From an uncultured Alphaproteobacteria bacterium (GTDB taxonomy: Bacteria; Pseudomonadota; Alphaproteobacteria; Rickettsiales; UBA1997), in contig CASELL010000001.1 in assembly GCA_949288805.1 (NCBI GenBank), forward strand, positions 1 through 64,000: 64,000 nucleotides of DNA, written 5' to 3'. Positions within the stretch are counted from its first letter, which is position 1, and each line of letters opens with the position of its first letter. The notes under the pieces are model-generated. The model saw only the letters and a list, made by a program, of their open reading frames with translations, was not told where the DNA came from and made no database searches. Made by a program: the position numbers and the translations under genes. Shown in pieces: positions 31,123 to 39,753 of the stretch.

Positions 31123-33486
31123 ATGCAAAAAAACAGAAGTATATTGAAATTAAATATAAATAAACAAAAAACTAGTTCTTTAGATATGTCTCTAAATAGT
31201 AAAGAGTTAATTGCTGAAAGACAAAAAAAAATAAAAGAAGAACAAAAAAATAAAGAATTAAATTCTAAAAAAACAGAAAAACAAGAAAAAGAAAATATTT
31301 CTAGTAATAATTCTACAACTATTCAAGTTAATATTGACAATAAAAAACAATATATACAAAAACAATTTAATAAAGAACACAATATTAAACAACTAAACAA
31401 TAACAAACAAATAAATAATAAAAAACAAGAAGAACATCAAAAACAACAAGAACAACAAGAACATCAAAAACAACAAGAACATCAAAAACAACAATTTAAA
31501 TTACAAAATAAAAAAACATACTCAAAAAACGATAAAGACTATAATGAAGAAGAAAATCAACAAAATAAAAAGATATTTAAAGATAAAACAGAAAAATATT
31601 CAAGAAATATACATACATATATTTTTAACGATAATGAAAACGACAACGATGTTCATCAAAATATTAGTAGAAATAAAAAAAAGATTAAAAAAACTGAGAA
31701 TTTATTAAATAATAAAAAACAAAATATACAAAAAATATATCAAACTGTTAATATTCCAGAATTTATATCTGTTTCTGATCTTGCCGATAGAATGAATGAA
31801 AAAAAATCCGATTTAGTTAAAAAATTATTTTCTATGGGCATAAAAGCTACAATTAATCAAACAATAGATGGTGATACAGCAGAACTTATAGTCATGGAAT
31901 TTGGACATAAACCAAATAGAGTATCGGATGCTGATATTGAAAACATTTTAAAAAAAGAAGAAGGAACTAATTTTATATCAAGAAGTCCAGTTGTTACTGT
32001 TATGGGGCATGTAGATCATGGAAAAACTTCTCTATTAGATGCACTAAGAACTACGAAAGTAGCAGAAGGAGAAAGCGGTGGAATAACTCAACATATAGGT
32101 GCCTCAAGAATTGAAGTAGCAAATGGTAAATTTATAACATTTATTGATACTCCAGGTCATGAAGCTTTTACAGAAATGAGAATGAGGGGTGCCAATATTA
32201 CTGATATAGTTATATTAGTAGTTGCTGCAGATGATGGTGTTAAAGATCAAACAATAGAAGCTATAAACCATACAAAAGCAGCAGGTGTTCCAATGATAGT
32301 TGCTGTTAATAAAATAGATAAAGATGAAGTTGATCCTGAAAGAGTCAAACAAGAATTATTACAATATGACGTTGTAGCTGAAGAATTTGGTGGAGATGTT
32401 ATGTTTGTTAATGTTTCTGCTAAATCAAGAATTGGACTTGATAAGTTGATGGAAACTATTTTATTACAAGCAGAAGTTTTAGATTTAAAAGCTCCTATTG
32501 ATTGTAAAGCAACAGGTGCGGTTATTGAAAGTAAAATGGATAATCAAAAAGGAGTTGTTGCAAGTGTATTGGTTCAAAAGGGTATATTAAAAGTTGGAGA
32601 TATAGTTTTAGTTGGAACTAGCTATGGTAAAATTAAAAAAATGACAGATGATAAAAGAAAAAATCAAGATGAAGCTTATCCATCAATGGCTGTTGAAATA
32701 TTAGGTTTAAATACAACCCCTAATGCTGGTGATGTATTTAATGTTGTCGATACAGAAAAAGAAGCAAGAGATATAGTTTCTTATAGAGAAAGAAAAGAAA
32801 GAGATAAAAAGGGATTAATGAATTCTAATAAAACCGCTGAAAGTATGCTACAACAAGTTAAAGGTAGCAATAGAAAAATATTACCAATAATTTTAAAATG
32901 TGATGTTAGTGGTTCAATAGAAGCAATTATTGGAAGCTTAACAAAACTAAATAATGAAGAAGTTGGTGTTAGTATAATACACTCAGCAATAGGATCAATT
33001 ACGGAATCAGATATAAATCTAGCTTCAGCATCAAAAGCTATTATTATAGCATTTAATGTTAGAGCAACAAATTCTGTTAAAGATTTGGCAAAAGAAAAAG
33101 GAATAGAAATTAGATATTATTCAATAATATATAATATAATAGATGAAGTAAAATTAATTCTATCTGGATTATTACAACCAGCAATAAAAGAAAATATTAT
33201 AGGAGAAGCTGAAATTAGAAATGTATTTAAAATTACTGGAGCTGGAAAAATTGCTGGTTGTTACGTTTTAAGTGGTGAAATAAGAAGAAATTGTAATATT
33301 AAATTAATTAGAGATGGTATAGTTATTTTTGATGGAAAAATTAAAACACTAAAAAGATTTAAAGAAGATGTTAAAGAAGTTAAAAATAATTATGAATGTG
33401 GTATTGCAATTGAGAATTATGATGATATAAAAGAGAAAGATATAATAGAATGTTATGAAGTAGTTGAAGAAAAAAGAAATTTATAA
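31123..33486 (+). CDS. infB: Translation initiation factor IF-2
   Basis: GTPase that places formyl-Met-tRNA on the ribosome. The G domain begins VVTVMGHVDHGKTSLLD (G1 at about 295-302), with FIDTPGHEAF (G3) and VAVNKIDK (G4), and domains II-IV follow. The N-terminal 200 residues are low-complexity, rich in Lys, Gln and Asn, with EHQKQQ repeats (31432-31494); a conserved IF2_N module with VSDLADRMNEKKSDLVKKLFSMG precedes the G domain. At 787 residues it is normal. AAAGGAGA precedes the ATG. Co-transcribed with nusA; rbfA and truB do not follow. Confidence 0.96.
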   Translation: MQKNRSILKLNINKQKTSSLDMSLNSKELIAERQKKIKEEQKNKELNSKKTEKQEKENISSNNSTTIQVNIDNKKQYIQKQFNKEHNIKQLNNNKQINNKKQEEHQKQQEQQEHQKQQEHQKQQFKLQNKKTYSKNDKDYNEEENQQNKKIFKDKTEKYSRNIHTYIFNDNENDNDVHQNISRNKKKIKKTENLLNNKKQNIQKIYQTVNIPEFISVSDLADRMNEKKSDLVKKLFSMGIKATINQTIDGDTAELIVMEFGHKPNRVSDADIENILKKEEGTNFISRSPVVTVMGHVDHGKTSLLDALRTTKVAEGESGGITQHIGASRIEVANGKFITFIDTPGHEAFTEMRMRGANITDIVILVVAADDGVKDQTIEAINHTKAAGVPMIVAVNKIDKDEVDPERVKQELLQYDVVAEEFGGDVMFVNVSAKSRIGLDKLMETILLQAEVLDLKAPIDCKATGAVIESKMDNQKGVVASVLVQKGILKVGDIVLVGTSYGKIKKMTDDKRKNQDEAYPSMAVEILGLNTTPNAGDVFNVVDTEKEARDIVSYRERKERDKKGLMNSNKTAESMLQQVKGSNRKILPIILKCDVSGSIEAIIGSLTKLNNEEVGVSIIHSAIGSITESDINLASASKAIIIAFNVRATNSVKDLAKEKGIEIRYYSIIYNIIDEVKLILSGLLQPAIKENIIGEAEIRNVFKITGAGKIAGCYVLSGEIRRNCNIKLIRDGIVIFDGKIKTLKRFKEDVKEVKNNYECGIAIENYDDIKEKDIIECYEVVEEKRNL
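31432..31494 (+). repeat. In-frame 18-base repeats in infB
   Basis: Three identical 18-base units encoding EHQKQQ occupy 31432-31449, 31459-31476 and 31477-31494, with a nine-base EQQ insert between the first two. They lie in the low-complexity N-terminal region of IF-2 and probably arose by slippage. Confidence 0.9.
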
Positions 33487-33512
33487 TTTTATTAACTTTA
33501 TGGATTTTAATT

Positions 33513-34331
33513 ATGACAAAAAAAAGTAATTTATCGCTAAATAGCAATGCTGGTTGTTTTAAGAGAATGTTTAGTTTTTTTATTGATTCTTTTGCTATAA
33601 CCTTAATAACAACCTTTTTTATTAAATTGTTTGTTTTTACAAAAGCTAGAATAATACAAATAAATGAAACAATGGAAGAATTTAAAATGTTATTTGGTAA
33701 TATAAATATTACAAATATAAAAGACCACCATATAAGATTTATAGTAACTAGTCCAATATATGATACTTTTACATTGTATATAATTTTCATTATTTTAATA
33801 GCAATATTATATAATTTTATATCATATGTATTTTTTAATAGAACATTAGGTCAAAAAATCTTTTCTTTAAAGGTTGTAAATATAAATAATGATGATAAAG
33901 CTAATGTTTTTAAATTATTTATAAAAGCAGTATTGGTACAATTTCCAATAAAAATGATATATTTAATGATAATAGGACAATTTTTATATTTAATTAATTT
34001 TCATAAATATGCGCCAATAGATAATTTATTTACATCAATATTAGTAGGTATAACATCAATATCTAATATATATACTATAGCATTGTTTTTATTTATCTTT
34101 TTATTATTTTGGTATGATATATATTTTATAACAGATAGACTAATATTAAGTGATATTATATCAAGAACAAGAGTTGTTGAGATTAAAAAAGAAATGAAAT
34201 TTTATATAGAAAATGAAAATATTGAAAAATCAAACTTTACATTAAGTATGGATTTTATATTGGATACATTATATAAGATTAATAAATCACTAAAAAACAC
34301 ACTAAAAAAGTGGATTAATTATTTAAAATAA
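33513..34331 (+). CDS. RDD-family membrane protein
   Basis: A 272-residue inner-membrane protein. The opening NAGCFKRMFSFFIDSFAITLI matches the RDD domain (Arg in the first helix and Asp in the first membrane segment), and the third membrane segment is preceded by FFNRTLGQKIFSLKVVN, another RDD signature. About four to five membrane segments are followed by a Lys-rich cytoplasmic tail (about 215-272). RDD proteins are poorly understood; some act in ion transport. It follows infB by 26 bases and precedes a bidirectional terminator, so it probably ends the nusA-infB transcript. Confidence 0.85.
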   Translation: MTKKSNLSLNSNAGCFKRMFSFFIDSFAITLITTFFIKLFVFTKARIIQINETMEEFKMLFGNINITNIKDHHIRFIVTSPIYDTFTLYIIFIILIAILYNFISYVFFNRTLGQKIFSLKVVNINNDDKANVFKLFIKAVLVQFPIKMIYLMIIGQFLYLINFHKYAPIDNLFTSILVGITSISNIYTIALFLFIFLLFWYDIYFITDRLILSDIISRTRVVEIKKEMKFYIENENIEKSNFTLSMDFILDTLYKINKSLKNTLKKWINYLK

Positions 34332-34333
34332 TA

Positions 34334-34360
34334 AAAAAACTCCCATTGGGAGTTTTTTTA
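34334..34360. terminator. Bidirectional terminator between the RDD gene and galE
   Basis: An AAAAAACTCCC/GGGAGTTTTTT inverted repeat (34334-34344 with 34348-34358, three-base loop) directly follows the RDD stop codon and lies 14 bases beyond the galE stop. The A and T arms give T-runs in both directions. Confidence 0.85.
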
Positions 34361-34373
34361 AATTTATAAAAAA

Positions 34374-35351
34374 TTATTTATAAAACATTTTAGTCATCCA
34401 ATTCCAAGTATGTAAAATATGATCCTTAACATCATTATATTTAATATTCCATCCAAGATATTCTTTAGCTAATTTATTATCGCAAATTGAACATTCTGCA
34501 TCGCCTGCTCTTCTTCCTACAATTTCATATTCTACTTTTTCACCTAAAACCTCTTCAACTTTTTTAATTATTTCTAAAACAGAAAAACCATTGCCTGTAC
34601 CTAGATTAATATTAATTGATTTATTGTTTTTTAACATTTTTTCTAATGCTAAAATATGAGCAGTTGCTAGATCATAAACATGAATATAGTCTCTAACTGG
34701 TGAACCATCTTTAGTATTCCAATCTCCACCAAAAACCTTTGTAATTTTATTATTTTTATAATTATCAATAATAATTGGTATTAAATGATTTGATGGCAAA
34801 TGAGATTCCCCTAACTCACAATCAGGATCCGCACCAGAAGCATTAAAATATCTTAAACAAGTATAATTTAAATCATATGAATTTTTATAGTCCTCAAATA
34901 TTTGTTCTACTATATATTTAGATCTTCCATAAGCATTTAATGGATTTTTAATTGTATTTTCATTTAATATAGGAGTATCAGCAAGACCAAAAATTGCTGC
35001 ACTAGAAGAAAATATAATATTTTTAATATTACAATTAATCATTGCTTTAAGCAAATTTAATGTGCTTACAACATTATTATCGTAGTATTTTATAGGATTT
35101 AAAACACTTTCTCCAACTTCAATAGAAGCAGCAAAATGTATTACAGCAATAGGATTATATTTTTTAAATGTATTAACCAATAAATCATAATCATTTAAAT
35201 CGCCAACAACCAATTCTCCCCATTTTACAAAATCTTTTAAACCAGTAGACAAATTATCATAAACAATTATATTATAATATTGACTAGCAACCTTACAAAA
35301 TTGAGAACCTATGTAGCCTGCTCCACCTGTAACTAAAATGCTATCTTTCAT
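34374..35351 (-). CDS. galE: UDP-glucose 4-epimerase
   Basis: Short-chain dehydrogenase-family enzyme interconverting UDP-glucose and UDP-galactose with bound NAD. The Rossmann motif GGAGYIGS is at about 9-16. The catalytic tyrosine and lysine are in NAYGRSKYIVE, with SSSAAIFG as the Ser region. The C-terminus is typical: NLGTGNGFSVLEIIKKVEEVLG and RRAGDAECSICDNKLAKEYLGW. At 325 residues it is normal. Its ATG overlaps the stop of the glycosyltransferase upstream (ATGA), so it likely supplies sugar for surface glycan made by that enzyme. Acting on UDP-GlcNAc is also possible. Confidence 0.93.
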   Translation of the reverse strand: MKDSILVTGGAGYIGSQFCKVASQYYNIIVYDNLSTGLKDFVKWGELVVGDLNDYDLLVNTFKKYNPIAVIHFAASIEVGESVLNPIKYYDNNVVSTLNLLKAMINCNIKNIIFSSSAAIFGLADTPILNENTIKNPLNAYGRSKYIVEQIFEDYKNSYDLNYTCLRYFNASGADPDCELGESHLPSNHLIPIIIDNYKNNKITKVFGGDWNTKDGSPVRDYIHVYDLATAHILALEKMLKNNKSININLGTGNGFSVLEIIKKVEEVLGEKVEYEIVGRRAGDAECSICDNKLAKEYLGWNIKYNDVKDHILHTWNWMTKMFYK

Positions 35352-36298
35352 ATAAACCTTCCAACTAAATATTTAATTTTAAAAATAAAATAACTATTAC
35401 TAGATAAAACAGCTTTAAAAAATATTTTATTTTTTTTATTATAGTCATCTATATTAATATCTTCTTTTATACTATTTAACAAATTTTTTACTTCAATAAA
35501 AAACTCTTGTTTATTTTGTTGTCTTCTAAAAAACTTATATAACCATTTAAATGGCACATTATATTTATCTAATAAATTATTATCTTTATAATATTTATAA
35601 ATGCTTTCGATTATATATATAGAATCTTTTTGATTATTTTTAATTTTATATTGGCCTATTATTGATGTTTTTCTTTGTCTATAATAGTATGTAGAATTAT
35701 ATATAAAAACAATTTTTCTCAATTTAGTTTTTAAAATATTTATAAAATAAAAATCTTCAAATCTTAACTTATTAGGGAAAAACAAATTATTGTTTATTAA
35801 AAAATCTTTTCTATACATTTTAGAACAAGCAGATGTTAGCATTAAATTATACATATCATCAGTATAGTCTAGAACTTGATACTTATTTTTAATATCTTTA
35901 CCATCAATAAATTTTTTACTTCCATCTTCATAAAATTTTAACATTTTATTATTACATATAACATCAGCATCTTTAATATTCAAAACCATCTTTTCTATAT
36001 AATCGTTTTCTATATAATCGTCGCTATCTAAAAAATAAACAAACTTACCATTAGCATTTTGTAATCCAGTATTTCTAGCACCACCAAGACCAAGATTTTC
36101 TTTATGTCTTATTAATTTAATTCTTTTATCTATATCTATATATTTATTAACTATAATATAAGAATTATCTGGACTACAATCATCAACACATATAATTTCT
36201 AGATTTTTATATGTTTGATTAATTACAGATTTTAAACATTCTTCTATGTAGTCTTCTACATTATAAAAAGGAATGATTATTGAAACTAAATCTCCCAT
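35348..36298 (-). CDS. Family 2 glycosyltransferase
   Basis: A GT-A fold sugar transferase using a nucleotide-sugar donor. The start at 36298 was chosen because the family motif VSIIIPFYNVEDYIEECLKS begins there, one base after the upstream stop; a longer frame to 36331 reads into that gene. The nucleotide-binding region DDCSPDNSYIIVNKY and the DxD-type FLDSDDYIE are present. At 316 residues it is normal. The C-terminal third is basic and aromatic, as in enzymes acting at the membrane. Target is probably lipopolysaccharide core or capsule, judging from the eptA-like and galE neighbours. Donor and acceptor are unknown. Confidence 0.88.
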   Translation of the reverse strand: MGDLVSIIIPFYNVEDYIEECLKSVINQTYKNLEIICVDDCSPDNSYIIVNKYIDIDKRIKLIRHKENLGLGGARNTGLQNANGKFVYFLDSDDYIENDYIEKMVLNIKDADVICNNKMLKFYEDGSKKFIDGKDIKNKYQVLDYTDDMYNLMLTSACSKMYRKDFLINNNLFFPNKLRFEDFYFINILKTKLRKIVFIYNSTYYYRQRKTSIIGQYKIKNNQKDSIYIIESIYKYYKDNNLLDKYNVPFKWLYKFFRRQQNKQEFFIEVKNLLNSIKEDINIDDYNKKNKIFFKAVLSSNSYFIFKIKYLVGRFI

Positions 36299-36299
36299 A

Positions 36300-37910
36300 C
36301 TATTGAATATAACAGTTATTAAAAATATCAAGATCTTTATTATAGTATTTAGTGTTTATTTTATAAATACCTAAAACACTATGAAATAAATTATCATGAC
36401 TTAAATTTGTTTTATTTTTAATACATTCTTCATTTATTTTATAATTTTTTTTAAAATCATTGGAAAACCATAAAATCATTGGAACTTGTTTTTGTTCTTT
36501 TGGAGCAAACAGGTAAGGAGTTCCATGTAAAAATATTCCATTTTCTCCCAATGATTGTCCATGATCCGAAACATACAACATAAAAGTATTATAATCATTC
36601 ATTTCTTTTAATATATTTATAGTAGCATCAATAAAATAACTTGTATAATATATGATATTATTATAAGTATTTATTATTTCTTCATTGGAACAATCATCAA
36701 AATAAACACTTTTACAAACAGGAGAAAATTTTTCAAATTTTTCTGGATATCTCAAATAATAAGCTGGTCCATGACTCCCCATTTGATGTAAAAATATAAC
36801 AATATTCTCTTTATTAATATTTTTTATTTTATTTTCTATGTCATAGAGCATTTCTTCATCATAACAAGTTCTAGCATTACATTCTGGTATTCTTGCTAAA
36901 TTGATAACTTCATCAGCCCTATTACAAACACCTTTACAATCAGAATTATTATCTATCCATATTGTATAAAAACCAGCCTTTTTCATAAAATCTAATAGAT
37001 TAGACACTGAATTTTTATATTCCATTTTAAAATCTTTTCTTTCATAGACAGAAAACATACACGGAACAGAAACAGCGGTAGAAGTTCCACAAGATTCTAC
37101 ATTATTAAAATATATAAAATCTTGACCATTTAATGGCTCATTAGTATTAATTTCATAACCACCAAGAGAAAAGTTTTTAGCTCTTGCTGCCTCACCAACT
37201 ATAAAAATCATAATATTTTTTTTATTTTTATTTTCCATTAAAACATCACTAGTTAAATCTTTAAACTCTAGATTTTTAGTTTTTATTGCTATAATTTTTA
37301 CAATACTGTTTATATAATTAAAAGGTATCAAATCATTTCTTAAATATCTATTTTCTCTAATATTAGATGATAATTTTTTATAATTTAAAAAACCAATTAT
37401 TAATATTAAAATTGTAGATGAAATTACAGTAATTAATTTCTTAATATACAATTTTGATTTATTATCATACTCAATATTTACATATTTTATTAAATATATT
37501 GACGGTAATATCACAAAAAACAAAATATACGATAAAAATGTAAAATTAAATAACTCAAAAGCCTCTTTACTATTTGTTTCTAAAACATTAATAATCATCA
37601 CATAATCAATAGATATATTGTATGTGTTTGTAAAATATACAACACCAACATTTATTGATAAAAACAATATAGTAAAAAACTTTGTTGTATATTTATGAAA
37701 TAATAAAGAATAAAAAATTAAAAATAGCAAAAATAATACAAAAATTGTACCAAAAATATATAATGTACTATTTGTTAGATCATAAACTTTTATTATAAAA
37801 TTTATATTAAATAAAATAGATACAATAGAAAATAAAATGGTAAATACTTGTATTGATATAGTATGTCTCTTAAAAATATTATTAAATAACTTTTTAATAT
37901 ATTCTTTCAT
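36300..37910 (-). CDS. EptA-like phosphoethanolamine transferase
   Basis: Inner-membrane enzyme of the EptA/MCR family that transfers phosphoethanolamine from phosphatidylethanolamine to lipid A or core. Five membrane segments fill the first 180 residues. The periplasmic sulfatase-like domain begins IFIVGEAARAKNFSLGGYE (Glu240 as a metal ligand) and contains SCGTSTAVSVPCMFS, with the nucleophile threonine at 276 or 278. LYVSDHGQSLGENGIFLHG is the second metal-binding block. Conserved cysteine pairs (CKGVC, CNARTC) are present. At 536 residues it is normal. Members of this family reduce sensitivity to cationic peptides. It follows argS by nine bases. Confidence 0.93.
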   Translation of the reverse strand: MKEYIKKLFNNIFKRHTISIQVFTILFSIVSILFNINFIIKVYDLTNSTLYIFGTIFVLFLLFLIFYSLLFHKYTTKFFTILFLSINVGVVYFTNTYNISIDYVMIINVLETNSKEAFELFNFTFLSYILFFVILPSIYLIKYVNIEYDNKSKLYIKKLITVISSTILILIIGFLNYKKLSSNIRENRYLRNDLIPFNYINSIVKIIAIKTKNLEFKDLTSDVLMENKNKKNIMIFIVGEAARAKNFSLGGYEINTNEPLNGQDFIYFNNVESCGTSTAVSVPCMFSVYERKDFKMEYKNSVSNLLDFMKKAGFYTIWIDNNSDCKGVCNRADEVINLARIPECNARTCYDEEMLYDIENKIKNINKENIVIFLHQMGSHGPAYYLRYPEKFEKFSPVCKSVYFDDCSNEEIINTYNNIIYYTSYFIDATINILKEMNDYNTFMLYVSDHGQSLGENGIFLHGTPYLFAPKEQKQVPMILWFSNDFKKNYKINEECIKNKTNLSHDNLFHSVLGIYKINTKYYNKDLDIFNNCYIQ

Positions 37911-37919
37911 AATATCCTA

Positions 37920-39644
37920 TTACATTTTATTAACATTTTTAATACCTAACAAATCCAAACAAACAACAACATATTGTCTAACAAGATATATTAAAGATAA
38001 TTTAGATTTTTTATATTCTTCATCTTTTTCATTATTTATAGAACAAACACTATAAAAAGCATTAAACTTTTTAGCTATATTATAAACATATTCAGCTATA
38101 AAATTAGGTGCTTTTTTATCATAAGCACTTAAAACAACTTGTGAAAACCTTGATAATTCTAATAATAAGTCTTTTTCTTCTTTTGTTCTAATATCTGTAA
38201 TTTTAAAATCTTTAATATCTTGATTATTTAAAATAGAGTTAATTCTAACAACACTATATAAAATATAAGCCCCAGTTTTACCTTCATAACTTGTAAATTG
38301 ATCCATATCAAATATATAATTTGATTCTCTATAATTTATCAAATCGGCAAACTTCAAACATGCAACAGCTATATTTTTTATAGTTTCTTCATCATCAACT
38401 TTACTTTTTTCTTTAATTTTACTAATTACTTCGTTTATTAAATCTCTTAATTTTACATTATCACCACTTCTTGTTTTAAATGGCTTATTATCTTTACCAT
38501 TCATTGTTCCAAAAGGGCAATGTTCTGCTTTATGATTATCATCTAATAAACTAATTTTTTTACTTGCTAAAAATACTTGTTTAAAATGTAAAGATTGTCT
38601 AGCATCTACTATATATAAAATTAAATTAGCATTTAATCTTTGAACTCTATCTAAAATTGTAGCTATATCAGTAGTAGCATACATTAAAGCACCTTCACTA
38701 TTTTTCATAATTACTGGTGGTAAAGAATCATCTATATCACTAATATCAATAATTTCAGCACCATCAGATTTTGTAATAAACTTTCTATCAATTAAATTTC
38801 TAATCATCAATGTTGATAAATCATTAACAGAACTTTCTCCATTCCAAAAATCAAAATGAGTATTTAAAATATTTTCAGCTATATCTTTCAAATCATTTAT
38901 TGATATAGAAGTAAAATATTTCCATAACGTTATATAAGGTTTATAACCGTCTTGTAATTTTTTTGTTGTTTTATGTATTTTATCATTAAAATCTTTATCT
39001 TCTTTTGATTTATTACTGCTTAATCTATATAATTCTGTTAATTCTTCTGGTGTAATACTTAAATCAGTAATTTCTTCTTTATTAAAATCTTCCTTAAAAC
39101 ATTCAGCTTCTGGATATTTTAATCTAATTCCTTCAATTACCATACCCATTTGTAGTCCCCAATCGCCTAAATGAACATCACTTAAAACATTATCACCACA
39201 AAAATTATATATTTTTCTAATACTTTCACCAATAACTGTGGATCTTAAATGTCCAACATGTGGTTCTTTTGCTATATTATAGCCACCAAAATCAATTATA
39301 ACATTTTTACTTTTATCTTTTTTATCTAGCCCGCATTTACTATCATTAATTGTTTTATTTAATTCTTCAATAAGGTAATTATTATTAATAACAACATTAA
39401 TAAAACCAGGACCATCTATAGTAATTTTATCAAAAATATTATTATCTTTTAATTTACTAACTATACTTTCAGCAACTTCTCTTGGATTTTTATGTAATTC
39501 TTTACATAATGGCATGGCACAATTAGTTTGAAAATCACTCAAATCAGGTCTATCTGAATATTGAAAAAAAGCGAATTTACTATTATAATCTAACTCTTTA
39601 AAAACATTTGAAAGTATAGTATTTAAATCATTAATTGTCGACAT
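37920..39644 (-). CDS. argS: Arginyl-tRNA synthetase
   Basis: Class I synthetase that charges tRNA-Arg and needs the tRNA for activation. The N-terminal Add-1 domain precedes the HIGH-type motif EPHVGHLRSTVIGE. The core includes YATTDIATILDRV and VDARQSLHFKQVF, the usual ArgRS blocks. As in many ArgRS enzymes, a canonical KMSKS is replaced, here around KPFKTRSGDNVKL. The DALR anticodon domain ends AFYSVCSINNEKDEEYKKSKLSLIYLVRQY. At 574 residues it is normal. It heads a tight operon, argS-eptA-like-GT2-galE. Confidence 0.96.
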   Translation of the reverse strand: MSTINDLNTILSNVFKELDYNSKFAFFQYSDRPDLSDFQTNCAMPLCKELHKNPREVAESIVSKLKDNNIFDKITIDGPGFINVVINNNYLIEELNKTINDSKCGLDKKDKSKNVIIDFGGYNIAKEPHVGHLRSTVIGESIRKIYNFCGDNVLSDVHLGDWGLQMGMVIEGIRLKYPEAECFKEDFNKEEITDLSITPEELTELYRLSSNKSKEDKDFNDKIHKTTKKLQDGYKPYITLWKYFTSISINDLKDIAENILNTHFDFWNGESSVNDLSTLMIRNLIDRKFITKSDGAEIIDISDIDDSLPPVIMKNSEGALMYATTDIATILDRVQRLNANLILYIVDARQSLHFKQVFLASKKISLLDDNHKAEHCPFGTMNGKDNKPFKTRSGDNVKLRDLINEVISKIKEKSKVDDEETIKNIAVACLKFADLINYRESNYIFDMDQFTSYEGKTGAYILYSVVRINSILNNQDIKDFKITDIRTKEEKDLLLELSRFSQVVLSAYDKKAPNFIAEYVYNIAKKFNAFYSVCSINNEKDEEYKKSKLSLIYLVRQYVVVCLDLLGIKNVNKM

Positions 39645-39723
39645 TTCTTTATTTAATAATAATACAAATAAAATATAATATAGAGTATATAATTTTCAAT
39701 AAATAATTGTTGTTAAAAAGATA

Positions 39724-39750
39724 AAAAACTGACCATAAAAGTCAGTTTTT
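39724..39750 (-). terminator. Terminator of the biotin carboxylase gene
   Basis: AAAAACTGAC (39724-39733) pairs with GTCAGTTTTT (39741-39750) around a seven-base loop, just beyond the stop codon at 39754 on the minus strand, with a T-run after the stem. Confidence 0.85.
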
Positions 39751-39753
39751 TTA

